A DNA stretch of 64,000 nucleotides from the NCBI GenBank assembly GCA_945643635.1, contig CALZFC010000013.1:1442501-1506500 (forward strand), written 5' to 3'. Below the pieces are notes generated by a model. That model was not told the origin of the DNA and did no database searches. It saw only the letters and a program-made list of their open reading frames with translations. The position numbers and the translations under genes were made by a program. The stretch comes from Allodiplogaster sudhausi (Eukaryota; Nematoda; Chromadorea; Rhabditida; Diplogasteridae). Positions 13,337 through 25,200 of the stretch are shown here, piece after piece; position 1 is the first letter of the stretch, and every line of letters begins with the position of its first letter.

Positions 13337-14889
13337 TTAAGACAGCCTATCTGTAAGGCTCGATCTGCCCTCTGCAATGGGAAATTATTGATTTTTTTTT
13401 GATGAAAACTTGATCATTTGTACTATTCGACATGCTCTTTAAAATGGTGATATCTTGATTTCGAAAAAAAAATTTTCTTACGAGATATTAGCGATTTAAG
13501 GTTAAAATTCCAATCTCCATAACTCAGTTATTTATTAAGATTTTTGAAATCTCTTTTTTGTGACTTATAGCTCTTTACACTATCTTTAAAAAAGGTCATG
13601 GTGACGTTTCGTGAAAACAACTTTTCAGCAGCAAAAATCGTAAAAATAGATTTAAAAACATGGTTTTTCTGGTTTTTCAGACCAAGTAACCCCCGCGGGG
13701 AGGATAAGCTGTTCATAGAAAGAAAGCCCGTGAAATTTGCTACAATACTATGTATCTTTAAAGGAATTCTAGGAGGACATATTTTTGGAATTTGCACTTA
13801 AACAACTATAATCACCCGTCAAACTTCCGCGCAAGAGGTGCGGGTTCGATGCCCGCTCGGAGCAAAGTTTTGCAGTGTTTTGGAAACCTGCAAAAAATTT
13901 ATTTTCAGTCGGAAATTTATTGCTATTGATCTCATTGCCCCATAATTGTGTTCAAACTTTCAATTTTTCATTTTTTAACCAACTGAAAATTTCTTTATAG
14001 TGCAGAATGAAGTCTCTACATACCTCTCTCTACCCATTCATTCTCTGCTTCTCTCTTTCTATCTCCCTATTTCATGTTTGGTAAATGTTTTGGAACTGGC
14101 AAAAAATATTTTCGGTCTGAAATTAATGGCTATTTATCTCATAGCTCCATAAAGAGAGAGGCAGAGAATGAATAGGGAGTAGAGAGAGGTATGCAGAGAC
14201 TTCATTCTGCACTATAAAGAAATTTTCAGTTGGTGAAAAAAATGAGAAATTGAAAGTTTGAGCAGAATTATGGAGCTATGAGATCAATAGCCATCAATTT
14301 AAGGCTAAAAATAAATTTTTTGCAGGTTTCCAAAACACTGCAAAACTTTGCTCCGAGCGGGCATCGAACCCGGACCTCTTGCGCGGCAGTTTGAAGGGTG
14401 ATTATAGTTGCTTAAGTGCAAATTCCAAAAATATTTCATCCTAGAATTCCTTTAAAGATACATAGTATTGTAGCAAATTTCACGGGCTTTCTTTCTATGA
14501 ACAGATTATCCTCCCCGCGGGGGTTACTTGGTCTGAAAAACCAGAAAAACCATATTTTTAAATCTATTTTTTACGATTTTTGCTGCTTAAAAGTTGTTTT
14601 CACGAAACGTCACCATGACCATTTTTAAAGATAGTGTAAAGAGCTATAAGTCACAAAAAAGAGATTTCAAAAATCTTAATAAATAACTGAGTTATGGAGA
14701 TTGGAATTTTAACCTTAAATCGCTAATATCTCGTAAGAAAATTTTTTTTTCGAAATCAAGATATCACCATTTTAAAGAGCATGTCGAATAGTACAAATGA
14801 TCAAGTTTTCATCAATTTTAAAAATCAAAAATTTCCCATTGCAGCCTTGTATTGCGCCCTGCTCGACATTTACAGATAGGCTGTCTTAA
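13337..14889. mobile_element. TTAA-flanked foldback DNA element (piggyBac-like, non-autonomous)
   Basis: Two arms of roughly 700 bases are inverted copies of each other, with termini TTAAGACAGCCTATCTGTAA at 13,337 and its complement ending at 14,889. TTAA at both edges is the target signature of piggyBac-type transposons. The centre (about 14,020-14,190) holds two facing GA/CT-rich pieces and a local duplication of the GTTTTGGAAACTGGCAAAAA segment. Each arm contains GGTTCGATGCC, a match to a tRNA B box, and a CCCCCGCGGGG palindrome. The open frames of about 70-90 residues in the arms are mirror copies and do not resemble a transposase, so the element is probably mobilised in trans. Confidence 0.75.
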
Positions 14890-16535
14890 AGGAGATCTAA
14901 AGGAGAATAAATAGTGTCTTGTTTTTTTGTCTTATTTCGTTGGGCTGAGCTAGAAAATTCGTTTGCAAGTGTTCCGAAGTCACAAAAATCTCTCTGCTGT
15001 GAGGAAATTAGGAGTATTTTCAACTGAATGCGCGAATATTTAATTTTCCCGCCATTTTCAAAAAAATTTGGTGGAGCTACGCCGTGGCCGACTGGGCCAT
15101 TAAGCTGCTGCGCGTAAATTTTCTATATTCTATAGCTTTCGCTCAGACGAACAACTTTCCAATACATCATTTTATTCATGAATAGCTTTTTTGATCTACT
15201 TTTTTGGGTTCGAATATTTTAGCCACTTATTTGACCTTACCGTCAATTTACACTGTTTGGCGGATATATTTATTTCGATAGAGCGCAAAAATAGCTATCG
15301 GCTGATAGGTCAACCTTTAAGATTGGTTTTGGCATTTTCCAGAAATGAATTTTTTAATGTCATTTTGGCCCAAGGGTTCTGCACGTCGAATGTCATGGGT
15401 CGCAAGTTCGAATCCGCGCGCGTGCAAACCCTTTTGCGGGATTTTACCACGGGAAATCTGCAAAACAAACATCGGTTCTGACCTTAGTGTGCTTCGTGGA
15501 GCAGAATGATGTATTGGATGAGTGATAAACATTACGATTGCACGAAAAGTTGGAAAATGCGGATCAGTCAGTTTTGACGCGACCGCCATAGGATAAACGA
15601 TACTGTCACTGTTAGGGACGCCTTATCCAGATGTAAATATTTTTATGTTGTAGAGAATTTTGTCGCGTACTGAATAGTACTATCCGCATTCTGTTCTCAC
15701 TGAAAACATTGAAAATACAGCGATTCGAATAGTTTTAGGTCATTTTCTGACAATGGCTGAAAAATCGAAAAATGCGTTTTTTTCATGGAAGATGAAAATT
15801 TTGATATGGAGCTTTTTTGAAAAGAAGCACGTGCTGAATCGAATGAAATGGTTCATTTTATGTTACAACAAGAATTTAACTTCTTTATCACGCATTCCTT
15901 GAATCCCACATCTCCGAGGAACGCCCTTTCGAGCGTCTGTTTGACCCCCTTAGGGACATCCACGCTAAACGAAAAGAAGGTATGTTATACAGTTTTTAAT
16001 GCTCTACATGTTGAGATATAACACCCACACACAAATGAGTATAAGGTACTCACCCGTCAAATTCAAATATTAAAAGTAATTTTTCGATGTGAAAAAAATA
16101 GTTGACTGAAAGACATCTGGGCTGATGTTGTTCAGAATCCAACGTTGATTCCGTTAAAAAAAAGAAAATTAAAAAATATTGAGTTTGAAGCGAGATACAT
16201 CAATTCAGAAATTATCCATACTTTTACCTGTTCACGGAAAAATATTTTTTGAAAAAAATTTTTTGCCATTTAATATTGTTACTGGGGCCCAGTGCCATGC
16301 CCGACTATGTTTTCACATTCGAAATCCAACGTCTGGATCTGGGGCACGCCCTACTGGAGGCATACAGAGAGGCTCTCTTAACACGTAGGCTGAGCTGTCA
16401 GTGGTTCAAACCACAAGTTTCTGTGGAGAGAGGCGAATAGCAGTAGCACTATTTCTATGGATTCTCTACACCGTACTTTTTAACAATCTGTCAGGGAATT
16501 CGTGTTAGGAGTTTTTCCCTTATGGTCTCCTTTAA
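14886..16535. mobile_element. Second TTAA-flanked element, adjacent to the foldback
   Basis: Starts after TTAA at 14,886-14,889 with AGGAGATCTAAAGG and ends before TTAA at 16,532-16,535; the inverted right end reads AGGAGACCATAAGG, giving short imperfect terminal inverted repeats. The interrupted host repeat (CAATGAAT..CTCTTAA / TTAAAATGGGAATTATT) resumes directly after 16,535, so both elements together fill one TTAA site. Internal sequence includes tRNA-like boxes (TGGCCCAAGGG at 15,366, AGTTCGAATCC at 15,405; also TGGCCGACTGG near 15,090). No transposase frame is visible; open frames up to about 96 residues look incidental. Confidence 0.6.
15366..15415 (+). other. tRNA-like A box and B box pair
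   Basis: TGGCCCAAGGG (A-box-like) is followed 39 bases later by AGTTCGAATCC (B-box-like, one mismatch to GGTTCRANNCC). No clean cloverleaf can be drawn, so this looks like a tRNA-derived remnant inside the second TTAA element rather than a working tRNA gene. Confidence 0.35.
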
Positions 16536-16791
16536 AATGGGAATTATTAACAACGAGACATCTTTTACTTTTTTTCTATTTTCGATATCAATAAGGACTC
16601 AGTAGTCAGAAAAAAACAAATCAAATGCGTGAATCATCTTTCTCGATGTAACTCGCTGTCTCTCCATCTCTCTCTCGCTCTCTATCTCTCTCTCTCTCTC
16701 GCTACCTCTCTCTCTCTCTCTGCCATTCTCGTCTCTCACTCTCTCCCTCTCTATCTTCATTCTCGGTTCTCTTCCTCTCTCTCTCGCACAT

Positions 16792-16843
<52 letters not shown>

Positions 16844-17860
16844 CCTCTTTTTCAATCACGCTTAATTAACCTTTGCAGCATTTCTCAATCCAGCTCTTCG
16901 TCAAGCTGCATGCATCGACAATTTCCGGCCGGTCAAAAACAATTTCCCAAATAAGAGAGAGAGAGAGAGAATAAAAATGCAAGCAGTGAACGAGGTCCAA
17001 GAGCGGCTTCCATTTATAACGAAATGAGTTTCCTCTCCTTCTCGATAGAAGATCCATAAAGGCCGCAACAAGAAAGACATGCCATTAGAGATATATGCTG
17101 AAAGAATGAAAGAAAGAATCGTCAACAACAACTAAAAATTATATTTATTGTAGAAAGCAATCGTCCAGCTCCTCGATACTCAAGCGCTCTTTCATTCTTT
17201 CCACACACAATCAGCTTTCAGGTGGTTTTGGTTGCATGAGTATACTTATATAGGGAACTCCTCCTTTCAACATTTGATTGCTCTCTTTCACGCTCTCCAT
17301 GAATTTATCGCTGTAGGGAAGTGAACTTCATAGTCGATCACATGCATTTTGCAATGTATAGAATAAGTTGGTCTCATCTCTTTTTGCTTTTAATATACCA
17401 TTCTCCGATATCTACGCGAATCTACGTTTTTCACCGACCATTGAAAGTTTCGAGTCGAAACATTTCAACACTACATTCATACATAGTATGTAGTCGAGAA
17501 ATCATTCCATGTGTTGTCGCATCTATCTATTATGATGTATGACTAAATAAATAAATAATATATTTGTGGTATTTAAGAATGAGCATAATTAGTGTGGAGT
17601 CCAAATTAGAGCCTAATTACTAGCATCGAAATCCATACATATACTGAGTGCAAACGTTTTGCTTTATTTGGCGAAAAGAGAAAGAGTATCTAGCAGGGTG
17701 AAATCGTTTGATCGAGTATTTATCTCTTCAGTCTGAAATCGAAACCGCCGATACATGTGGGAGGGCGATGAAAAATGATTTTTTCACACAAACAGCTATG
17801 AAAAAATGACTAAATGAGCGAAAAAAAATTTTGTCTCTTATACTACATACAGATAAATGT
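16536..17860. repeat. Interspersed modular repeat block 3
   Basis: Resumption of the host repeat after the TTAA elements: the CGAGACAT...AAGGACTC segment, a CT tract (16,655-16,845), the CT-module edge CACGCTTAATTAACC at 16,857, the GTTGCATGAGTAT... module (17,230-17,620) and a GGTGGATTATTTAT-type module at 17,707. It is cut at about 17,860 by LINE 1. No gene seen. Confidence 0.7.
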
Positions 17861-18079
17861 ATATATTGTTTATTGCACACTGAGGCAGAAACATATTTAA
17901 ATGGAATCGTGGTAGGAAAAAAAAGGACGTCAGTGGCATGATCACTATATGCTAGTGAGAGCAAGACAGAAGAAAAAAAAACATTATTAAGGGAAAAGGA
18001 AAACAAAATATAGATACAACTAGGGCATGAAATCAACGCATAAGCAGAAATATCTGTTGAGTACAAAACAAGGTGAAGA

Positions 18080-20815
18080 TCATTGCAAGTAAGCATGGAG
18101 TCTGCATTTAAAATGGTTTGGTGTAACTGAGTTGATAACTGTGGTTGGCAGAGCATTCCAGGGGGTCACTATTCGAGAAACAAAGCAGTTTTTGTGGACA
18201 TCAGAGTTAAAAACCGGGAGAGCGAGAAGGTGAGGACGTTCAGAAGAGCGAGTGGAATATGAATTTGGCGGGAAAGAGAAGAAAGTGGAGGGAGAGATTG
18301 GAGTTCTATCCTTTAGAATTTTAAAGACGACAATGAGATCTGCTTGTTGCCTCCTCGATGAAAGGGTCGGCAGGCCGAAGAGGGTGAGATGCTGCGCGTA
18401 GCTTAGCTCTTGCCCGATACGCCGGCACACGCTTCTCGTGAAGTCTCTCTGAACATTCTCAATTGAGTTACATAGTCTGATCAATTTTGGATTCCAAACT
18501 GTGGAACAATATTCAAGGATTGGCCTAACATACGTAACAAAAAGGCGTTTATAAAGTGAAACGTTTTTTGATTTAAAAGATCTCAGTATATATCCACTTG
18601 TGGTGGACGCGCGTGCGCAAACTGTTTTTATATGGTGTTCGAAATCGAGTTTGTCAGAATAAGATACGCCTAAATAGCGGACAATTTCGGACTCTGGTAG
18701 AATACTCCCGCCTAGGTTGAAGAGGACTGGAGGGTGATGATTACCCAAACGGACAATCACAGTTTTTGAAGCAGAAATAGTCAAGCTATTGGCAGCGGCC
18801 CAGACATGAAGCAAATCAAGTGTTAATAGTTGATAGCTTAACATCGTCAGCATACATGCTTATGGAACAACCTGCTGGGATGATATCTGGAAGATCGTTA
18901 ATAAAAAGAAGAAAGAGTAATGGACCGAGACAGCTTCCTTATGGGACACCAGATGGGGTGGGATATGGTACTGAGTCAGAGTCTGAAACACGTACGAATT
19001 GGGTTCTATCTCTGAGGAAAGCAGAGAGAAACTTTAAGAGACAACCTAAGATCCCATAACTCTGTAGTTTTATCATAAGAAGAGGAATAGAAATTGAGTC
19101 GAAGGCCTTAGAAAAGTCTATTAGTGCTACGGAAACATAATGTTTCCGATCTAATGCCTTGTGGTATTCGGTGACAGACTGAAGAAGTGAGAGCTCGCAG
19201 GAATGGCGGGGTCGGAATCCGAATTGGGCTGGACTAAGAAGTTTATGTTCGTTTAGGTACTCCAGTATGCGTGAGCAGATTATGCGTTCCATAACTTTTG
19301 CCGTTGAGGAGATAAGACTGATTGGTCGGTAGCTAGCGGGATCCGACTTAGCACCTTTTCGCTTATAAACGGGACGCACTATAGCTGTAAGCCAATGATT
19401 GGGGCATTTTCCATGGATAAGGAACTGGTTGAACAAAATTGAAAGAGGGAGACAAGAGACAGAAGCGGTTTCTATCAAGAATGCATATGGAATAGTGTAT
19501 GGCGAGGTACTGTTCCTAAATGGAAGACGGCGAAGTGCACGGAAGACGATGGATGGATGAATATCAACAAAGTCTATGATAGAGGAGGTCCGTTTAGAGA
19601 CTGGAGAAGGGGAATGGGAGATTGGTTGACTATAGGCAGAAGCAAAATATTCAGCGAATATTCTGGCCTTATCTTTGTTTTCGTTAATGTATTGTCCTTT
19701 ATATACTAACGAAGGGATAGACGGCATATCTTTAATGTGCTCGCTGGCGAAACGGAAGAGTTTAGCGGGGCTGTTGCTGGAGATTATCGCCTTTTCTAAA
19801 TTTCGCCTGTGGCAGTCAAGAGCTCTACGCAATTTAGAGTTGGCTCTGCGGAAAGGGAGATAGCCGATAACATGAATGCGCTTGTAGAGGGAGGCTGCTT
19901 TTCTACTCAAAAATGAAATCCGAGGAGGAAAGGAGAGGGCTCGCGCCTTTTGTCTTTTGAAAGGGACATGGAGATGAATCAATCGGAGGCATTCAGTAAT
20001 AAAGGTGTTGTAAAGCAAATCAGGGTCTACTTGGTTGCCAAGTGAAGATACCCAATTAATGGAGGCGAGGGAAGAAGATATAGCATCAAATTTTGCCTTT
20101 CGAAACTGGGGTACGTATCGAGAGTTTTGCTGGAAAGTGGAAGCAGTCGCAAACGAAAAGGGGGTGGTGGATGCACCGTACACTCTTTGACAAAGTCGGG
20201 TTTTGTATGAAAGACAAGATCAAGAATGTTGGAGTTTCTAGTCGGCTGTTCTACGCATTGGAGTAAGCTATTTGATGTATAAAATCGGCAGAGAAGATGC
20301 GCTTGGTGGTTAGAAGAAATGTGCGCAGGAATGCGAGCATCGGTACATCCAATCTCTGGTAGGTTAAAATCTCCAACAACAAAATGGACTTGGTCACTAT
20401 TATCTTGAATTTGGGAGGAAAGATGCTGAAGACAAGCAGAGAAATGTTCAGGGCTGCAGCGCGGGCTACGATAAAGACAATGGCAAACAAGCTTCAGTCT
20501 GCTATTAATATGGATCATAACAGAAACCGTCTGGCAGAAAATAGAGAAGCTAAGAGAAGAGAGGAGAACGCAAGGAAACTTATTCGGGACAAGAATGCAT
20601 ACACCGCCACCGCGTGTGTCGCATATTCTATCTGCTCGAAAGACTTGATAACAGTGGCGAAAAGAGAGCATAGCATCATTAACAGTTTCAGGCCGAGCCC
20701 AGGTCTCCGTGAGGCAAAGAATAGACGGTTTATAATGTGCAAGAATGGATTCGATAATATTTAATTTTTGGGAAACTGAGCGTATATTTAAAAGCAAAGC
20801 AATTGAACTTTTCAT
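18080..20815 (-). pseudogene. LINE 1 ORF2: AP-type endonuclease plus reverse transcriptase, broken
   Basis: The N-terminal part (20,815 to about 20,190) has the exonuclease-endonuclease-phosphatase signatures: LNIRS at the start, LTETW, GGGVCILV, a tyrosine in a YRSP motif and VVGDFNLP. It shifts frame near 20,183 at a run of C. The reverse transcriptase part shows YRPISLISSTAKVMERI, QFGFRPRHSCE, LIDFSKAFDSI, then GVP-stop-GSCLGPLLFLLFINDLP (TAA replaces CAA at 18,939-18,941), and the catalytic YADD box near 18,850-18,860. A further frameshift with apparent loss of sequence follows YADD. The C-terminal part (18,853-18,080) includes the conserved YLGV, the LEYCSTVWNP block and a final WNALP motif typical of the jockey/CR1 group. 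At least two frameshifts and one stop make it a pseudogene. Confidence 0.85.
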
Positions 20816-20883
20816 TTTAGATTTGGCTGGGGCAAAAGTATGTGACTTGATAGAAACATGTTGGGGAGAGACCTAGGCCCTGC

Positions 20884-21980
20884 TTATAGAGGGCGCTTGA
20901 GATGGAACTGACGACCCCCGGGCGGGGGGGGGGGGGGGGTGTTGCCCTTGATGGTCTTCGACGGTGGCAGATTCTGCGGCGAGACGATGGAGGCCAGAGC
21001 GGTCGTTGTCTGGCGCTTGAGACTTCGGCGAGTGGAACCACGGGCGGCCGCGACGCTGTTGGCTCGCCGAGTGCCTCGGCCTCTGCCACCTCCACGAGAC
21101 ATCGCTCGACCTCGGCTTCCATCGACCTGGAAAGAGGCGGGGGCAGAATTCTGTGATTGAGATGGATTGAGACGATATGGGAGTTCCCTCGGATTTTTAA
21201 GTTCAAAAATTTCAGGACCGTTTCCATTGTCGCGCACGACGAATCTCAGCTGGCCGGCCTCCTGGTTCCTCCGTCCGCAGTCGCGGCGGAGCTCGGAGTC
21301 GTACTTCAGCTGGTACGGCATGTAGTCGGGCCGGCAGTACGAGTGCACGTTCTGCGTGAGCTGCGAGACACAGCGCGTGGAACGTGTGTGGCGAAGGAAG
21401 AGGTCACGGAGGTCTGCCTCTTTCAAATCGATCTTCATGATACGAGGTCTCGTACTGGCCCGGTTGGGGTTGGCCCCGTCATGCCTAAACACGCTAACTA
21501 GGTCAGAGTTCAATTTGCCCTCTCCGTCTAGCAGAGAGAGCAGGCGGGGAGCAGTGGAACAGCTGATAATCGATTCGATCAGCCTGACATCCCTCTCCAT
21601 AGTCTCTTGCTGACTCTGCCCCTCTTCATAGCCGACGATAACTGCACGCTTGGCCTTCTCTTTGACTTCTGAGTCTGCGGCCAGAGAGCGGGTTACCGCT
21701 GAAGCAATGCCTGCGAAGGAGGGGAAAGAATGAGGCCGCCAGATGAGACCGCATGGGCATATGAATTGACGGGGGAGGTGTTGGAAGTAAGCAAAGAGTT
21801 AACGGTTGAAAGAAGTAGATTCACCTGATTACAGAGTTCCTGATGTTGCTGTTGTTGCTGTAGAATGAGAGTGCGCATCTCATCGAGATGGCGCTGGTTG
21901 GATTCTGACTGATCAGCCAGAAGCTGGGAAAGGGCGGCCAGAATGGCCTGCCCTTCGGGCGAAAGAGATTCGTTCATCAT
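20884..21980 (-). pseudogene. LINE 1 ORF1: coiled-coil and RNA-binding-like protein, frameshifted
   Basis: Starts at MMNESLSPEGQ (21,980) and runs through a glutamine-rich coiled-coil-like segment (HLDEMRTLILQQQQQHQEL). The frame changes near 21,700, and the second frame continues through VKEKAKRAVIVGYEEG, then RLIESIISC, PRIMKIDLKEADLRDLFLRH and a basic, glycine- and arginine-rich tail with a poly-proline run. Position directly upstream of ORF2 and the VIVG pattern shared with LINE 2 ORF1 support an ORF1 role as nucleic acid chaperone in the retrotransposon RNP. Identity beyond that is not certain. Confidence 0.7.
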
Positions 21981-22154
21981 TTGAAGTGGAAGAAAATAGT
22001 TATTCTTACCTTTAAGCTCTTTTATCAACGGGATTCGCTCCCGGGGGGGGGGGCTCTCTCACACACTAATCTCTCCTTTCCCCGCTGTAAGCAGGTACTT
22101 ATTGTTAGAGAGCAGCGGGAGAGAGCAGCCTCCCGCTGTGATCAGCGTGTGTGA

Positions 22155-22228
22155 ATGAATGTCGACCGTGAGTCACTATAATCACGGCACTCTATCACCG
22201 TGATCCTCGGCTCGCCGTCGACATTTAT
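22155..22228. repeat. Palindromic hairpin module, copy 3 (target of LINE 1)
   Basis: The hairpin right part and most of the left arm (GTCGACCGTGAGTCAC / GTGATCCTCGGCTCGCCG) are intact next to the LINE 1 5' end. Its first eight bases belong to the LINE target duplication, and the interrupted left flank lies at 17,853-17,860. Confidence 0.8.
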
Positions 22229-25200
22229 GGCCATAAGAGAATTTGTCATGGGCAATGAGAAGTTCGCCCCCCCCTCACACTCCACCTCGTGCTTGGCAAT
22301 CCTCAACTCTGCTCCATCGACGCTGCTCCCGGAGAAACCGCGCTTTGCTGGCAGAGGATAAGCTCTGCCTAATCTCCTAATCATTCCTATTGCCACTTCG
22401 ACAAAATCGCCGGGGCATTGAGTGATGAATCTAATTTAAGAGGCCGGATACTCTATGCATCAGGGTAAAGCGGTTTCGTAGCTAATTTATACCTTGAGTC
22501 AGAAATAAAAACCGCTGATATATGGGGGAGGGCAAAGAGTAATAGAATATTTTATGCATAGAAAAACTAGGTATGAAATACTTTAAAAAAAGATTGGCAT
22601 AGTATAAAGAAGCCAAAAACTCAATCTTTTCCTTTCCATATAAATAAATCCTCGTGAAGTTTATATATGCCAAATTCACGTAACATTTCATCAGCACATT
22701 GGCCCGATTAGCGAACAAACAGTTTTTAAAAGGTCAAATAGCTTATCATCGGACGATTAACTTTGTAAGTAAAAATGACTGATCTCGTCAAAAAGGGAAT
22801 TAAAATGCGTAAATCCTCTTTCTAGTTGTAACTCGAGCCCTCTCTCTCTCTCTCTCGCTCTCTATCTCTCTTTGCCATTCTCGTTTCTTACTTTCTCTCC
22901 TCCTCTCTCGCTATTCCATTCTCGAATCTCTCCCTCTCTCTCGCTCTTCCTCTGTGTCCCTCCCTCTCCCTCTCTTTCTCTCCTCACTCTCTCACTCTCT
23001 CTGCCATTCTCGATTCTCTCTCTCTCTGTCTCTCTCTTCGAACTCTTCTTTCAAACTACCTTAATTAAACCAGGCAGAATTTTTCAGCCAACCTCTTACA
23101 ATTAGTGATAGGTCGAATTTGCGATATTTTTCGGCCAATTGAAAACGGAAAAAACAGCAGCCTACAATGTTGGCCAAGAATGGAGAAAGATTACAACTGC
23201 GAGCTGAAAACAATTCATGTGAAATTGGGACAGAAAACTTAATAAAGAAGTCACGTTTTCGTCTTATTTCGCGAGCAAATCTTATTAGGAAAAATGAAAT
23301 GAATTTAGAGTCGGCAAAACATAATTAGGCTAGATTATGATGTCCGTGTCGTGGAGTGAGATGGCGCTGGCGGCGGAGTCTTCCTGTGCACCTTTGAGCA
23401 TCCGAGGCAGTATTCGGGAGCTTCCGAGCCAGGCTCGCCTCGCAAGTTTATCCACCCGGGTATTCCTGGCTCGTCTGAGGCACCGGGCTCCCCAGAAGAG
23501 CCAGGAAGGCTAAAGGATCGGTCTGGCACAAAGAAACAGCGTCTTGCCCGCGATGGCCAAGCTGGCCGGGCTGTTGCCATGAGGACCAGCGGAAGCCAGG
23601 GTGCACTAGGGTTTCCCGGAGTCTATTTCGAATATAAAACAAATAACAAACAAACCTCGATATTCGTTGCTTTAATTTTCGCAAAAAAATTTTCATTTTC
23701 ATAGTCGGTCAAATGGTCATGATGAGTCCAACAGGCTCAGCCCGTTCAGTAATACTTTAATGTCTACTTTCAGAAATAAAACCGCCTGTACGCATGTGAG
23801 TTTAAAGATTTAATGAGGTTATAAATTAATTCGAATTGGCTTTTCTTATCTCATAGCAATAACTATAGACTGAAAGAAAGGCTTTCTTTGGTGAGCATCG
23901 AGTTATGTGATAACATTAGCAGAGTTAAAAGTTTTGGTGGATTATTTATATCTTCAGTCGGAATTCGAAACTACCGATACATACATTGTGGGTAATGAGA
24001 AATAGGATCTTTTCTCCACATAAAAGCCATGTGCAGTTCTTTTTTTTAATGTTGAAATAGTTTAAAGGAGCTAAAAACTCATTATCAATAATTTAAAAAA
24101 TGAGAATGAATTCGGAAATTAAGAAAGTGAGACTTTAAAGTGCAGAATTTAGATTTTTTCAATTCATTTCAGAAATTTTGTTATAATAACCCACCTTATT
24201 TGTTTTTATAATATATTAAGAAAGAACGTGAGAACAGCCAGTGCAAAATGTGGACCTTTTGGAAATTTTTCAATGAAAAAAAAAGCTTACCCCGTGATTG
24301 GTTTCCATGTGTTCTGGCGAAAATTTTATTTTCTTTTTTTAAATAGTCGGTGTTTAGAGCGTATTAAATAGTTATAATGTGCTTATCTTATCCCCTGGCA
24401 ATGCGATAAAAAATTGATTTCTTTACAGAGCTTCTAGTTTTGTATTAAATATGTACGAGTTGAAACATCACAAAGCAGGGTAAAAAGGTTTTGTGGAGCA
24501 TTTATATCTTCAGTCAGAAATCGAAACCACCGGATACATGGGTGAGGGTAATGAGAAATGGTATATTTTCTCTTCTCAAAAAGCTATATATGCCTTTAAA
24601 GAAAGACTAAAGTAGTCAATCTTTTTTTGCTTAACACAAGGGCTGGAGAGTATCTATCATTTTGAGAGTAGCCACCACAATGATAAGGAAAAAATGCAGT
24701 TACTAGACCTTAAGGTGGGCCGCCTTAAGAAATGTGTATGCGCTTGGCTAGCGTTATATCCTTAAGCCCTAGCAAACTTGAAAGGTTCAATAGAAAAATA
24801 AAAGAAAAGCCACTCTACATATCGCTGTGATCTCGCAGTTGGCATTTCTAGCCATAAGAGTTCTTATTATCGGCAATGAGATTCAGATGAAGTTCGTCCC
24901 CTCCACCACAGCGTCCCTCAAAATTTGATTCATTTTATATCATTCGAGATCAAATTAACGGACATCGGTGCCGTAAATTGGTGAAACATCAGCCGCGCCC
25001 GCAATCTTATGTTAGATAAACGATAGGTGCAGCACCAAAACTTGAACGCAGAACAAAAAGATTGGCGATTTTCGCTATGCGTAAGCCTGGAAGCACAGCG
25101 CCGACGAGTTAGCTATAAAATTCTGTCGTTTCCCTTGTTACTTTCTGAGCGTGCCGACCGGGTTCGCTTCTCGAAAGGGAAAAAACTACCCTAAACTTAC

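Larger units (their letters stand above)
17861..22152 (-). mobile_element. LINE 1: degenerate jockey/CR1-type non-LTR retrotransposon
   Basis: Full-length-looking element on the minus strand: a 5' UTR with a CCCCCCCCCC run near 22,040, ORF1, then ORF2 with endonuclease and reverse transcriptase, and a 3' UTR ending in TGCAATAAACAATATATA near 17,861. It sits exactly inside a copy of the palindromic hairpin module; flanks read ATAAATGT on the left (17,853-17,860) and ATGAATGT on the right (22,155-22,162), an 8-bp target duplication with one mismatch. Both ORFs are broken by frameshifts, and ORF2 also by a stop, so this copy cannot move by itself. Confidence 0.85.

Noticed and set aside
13840..13870. 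tRNA gene in the foldback arm
   Set aside because: The B box and T stem are present, but no acceptor stem partner, D arm or anticodon arm can be drawn.
20902..21501. Plus-strand frames opposite LINE 1 ORF1
   Set aside because: Shadow frames of the GC-rich minus-strand ORF1, with no motif of their own.
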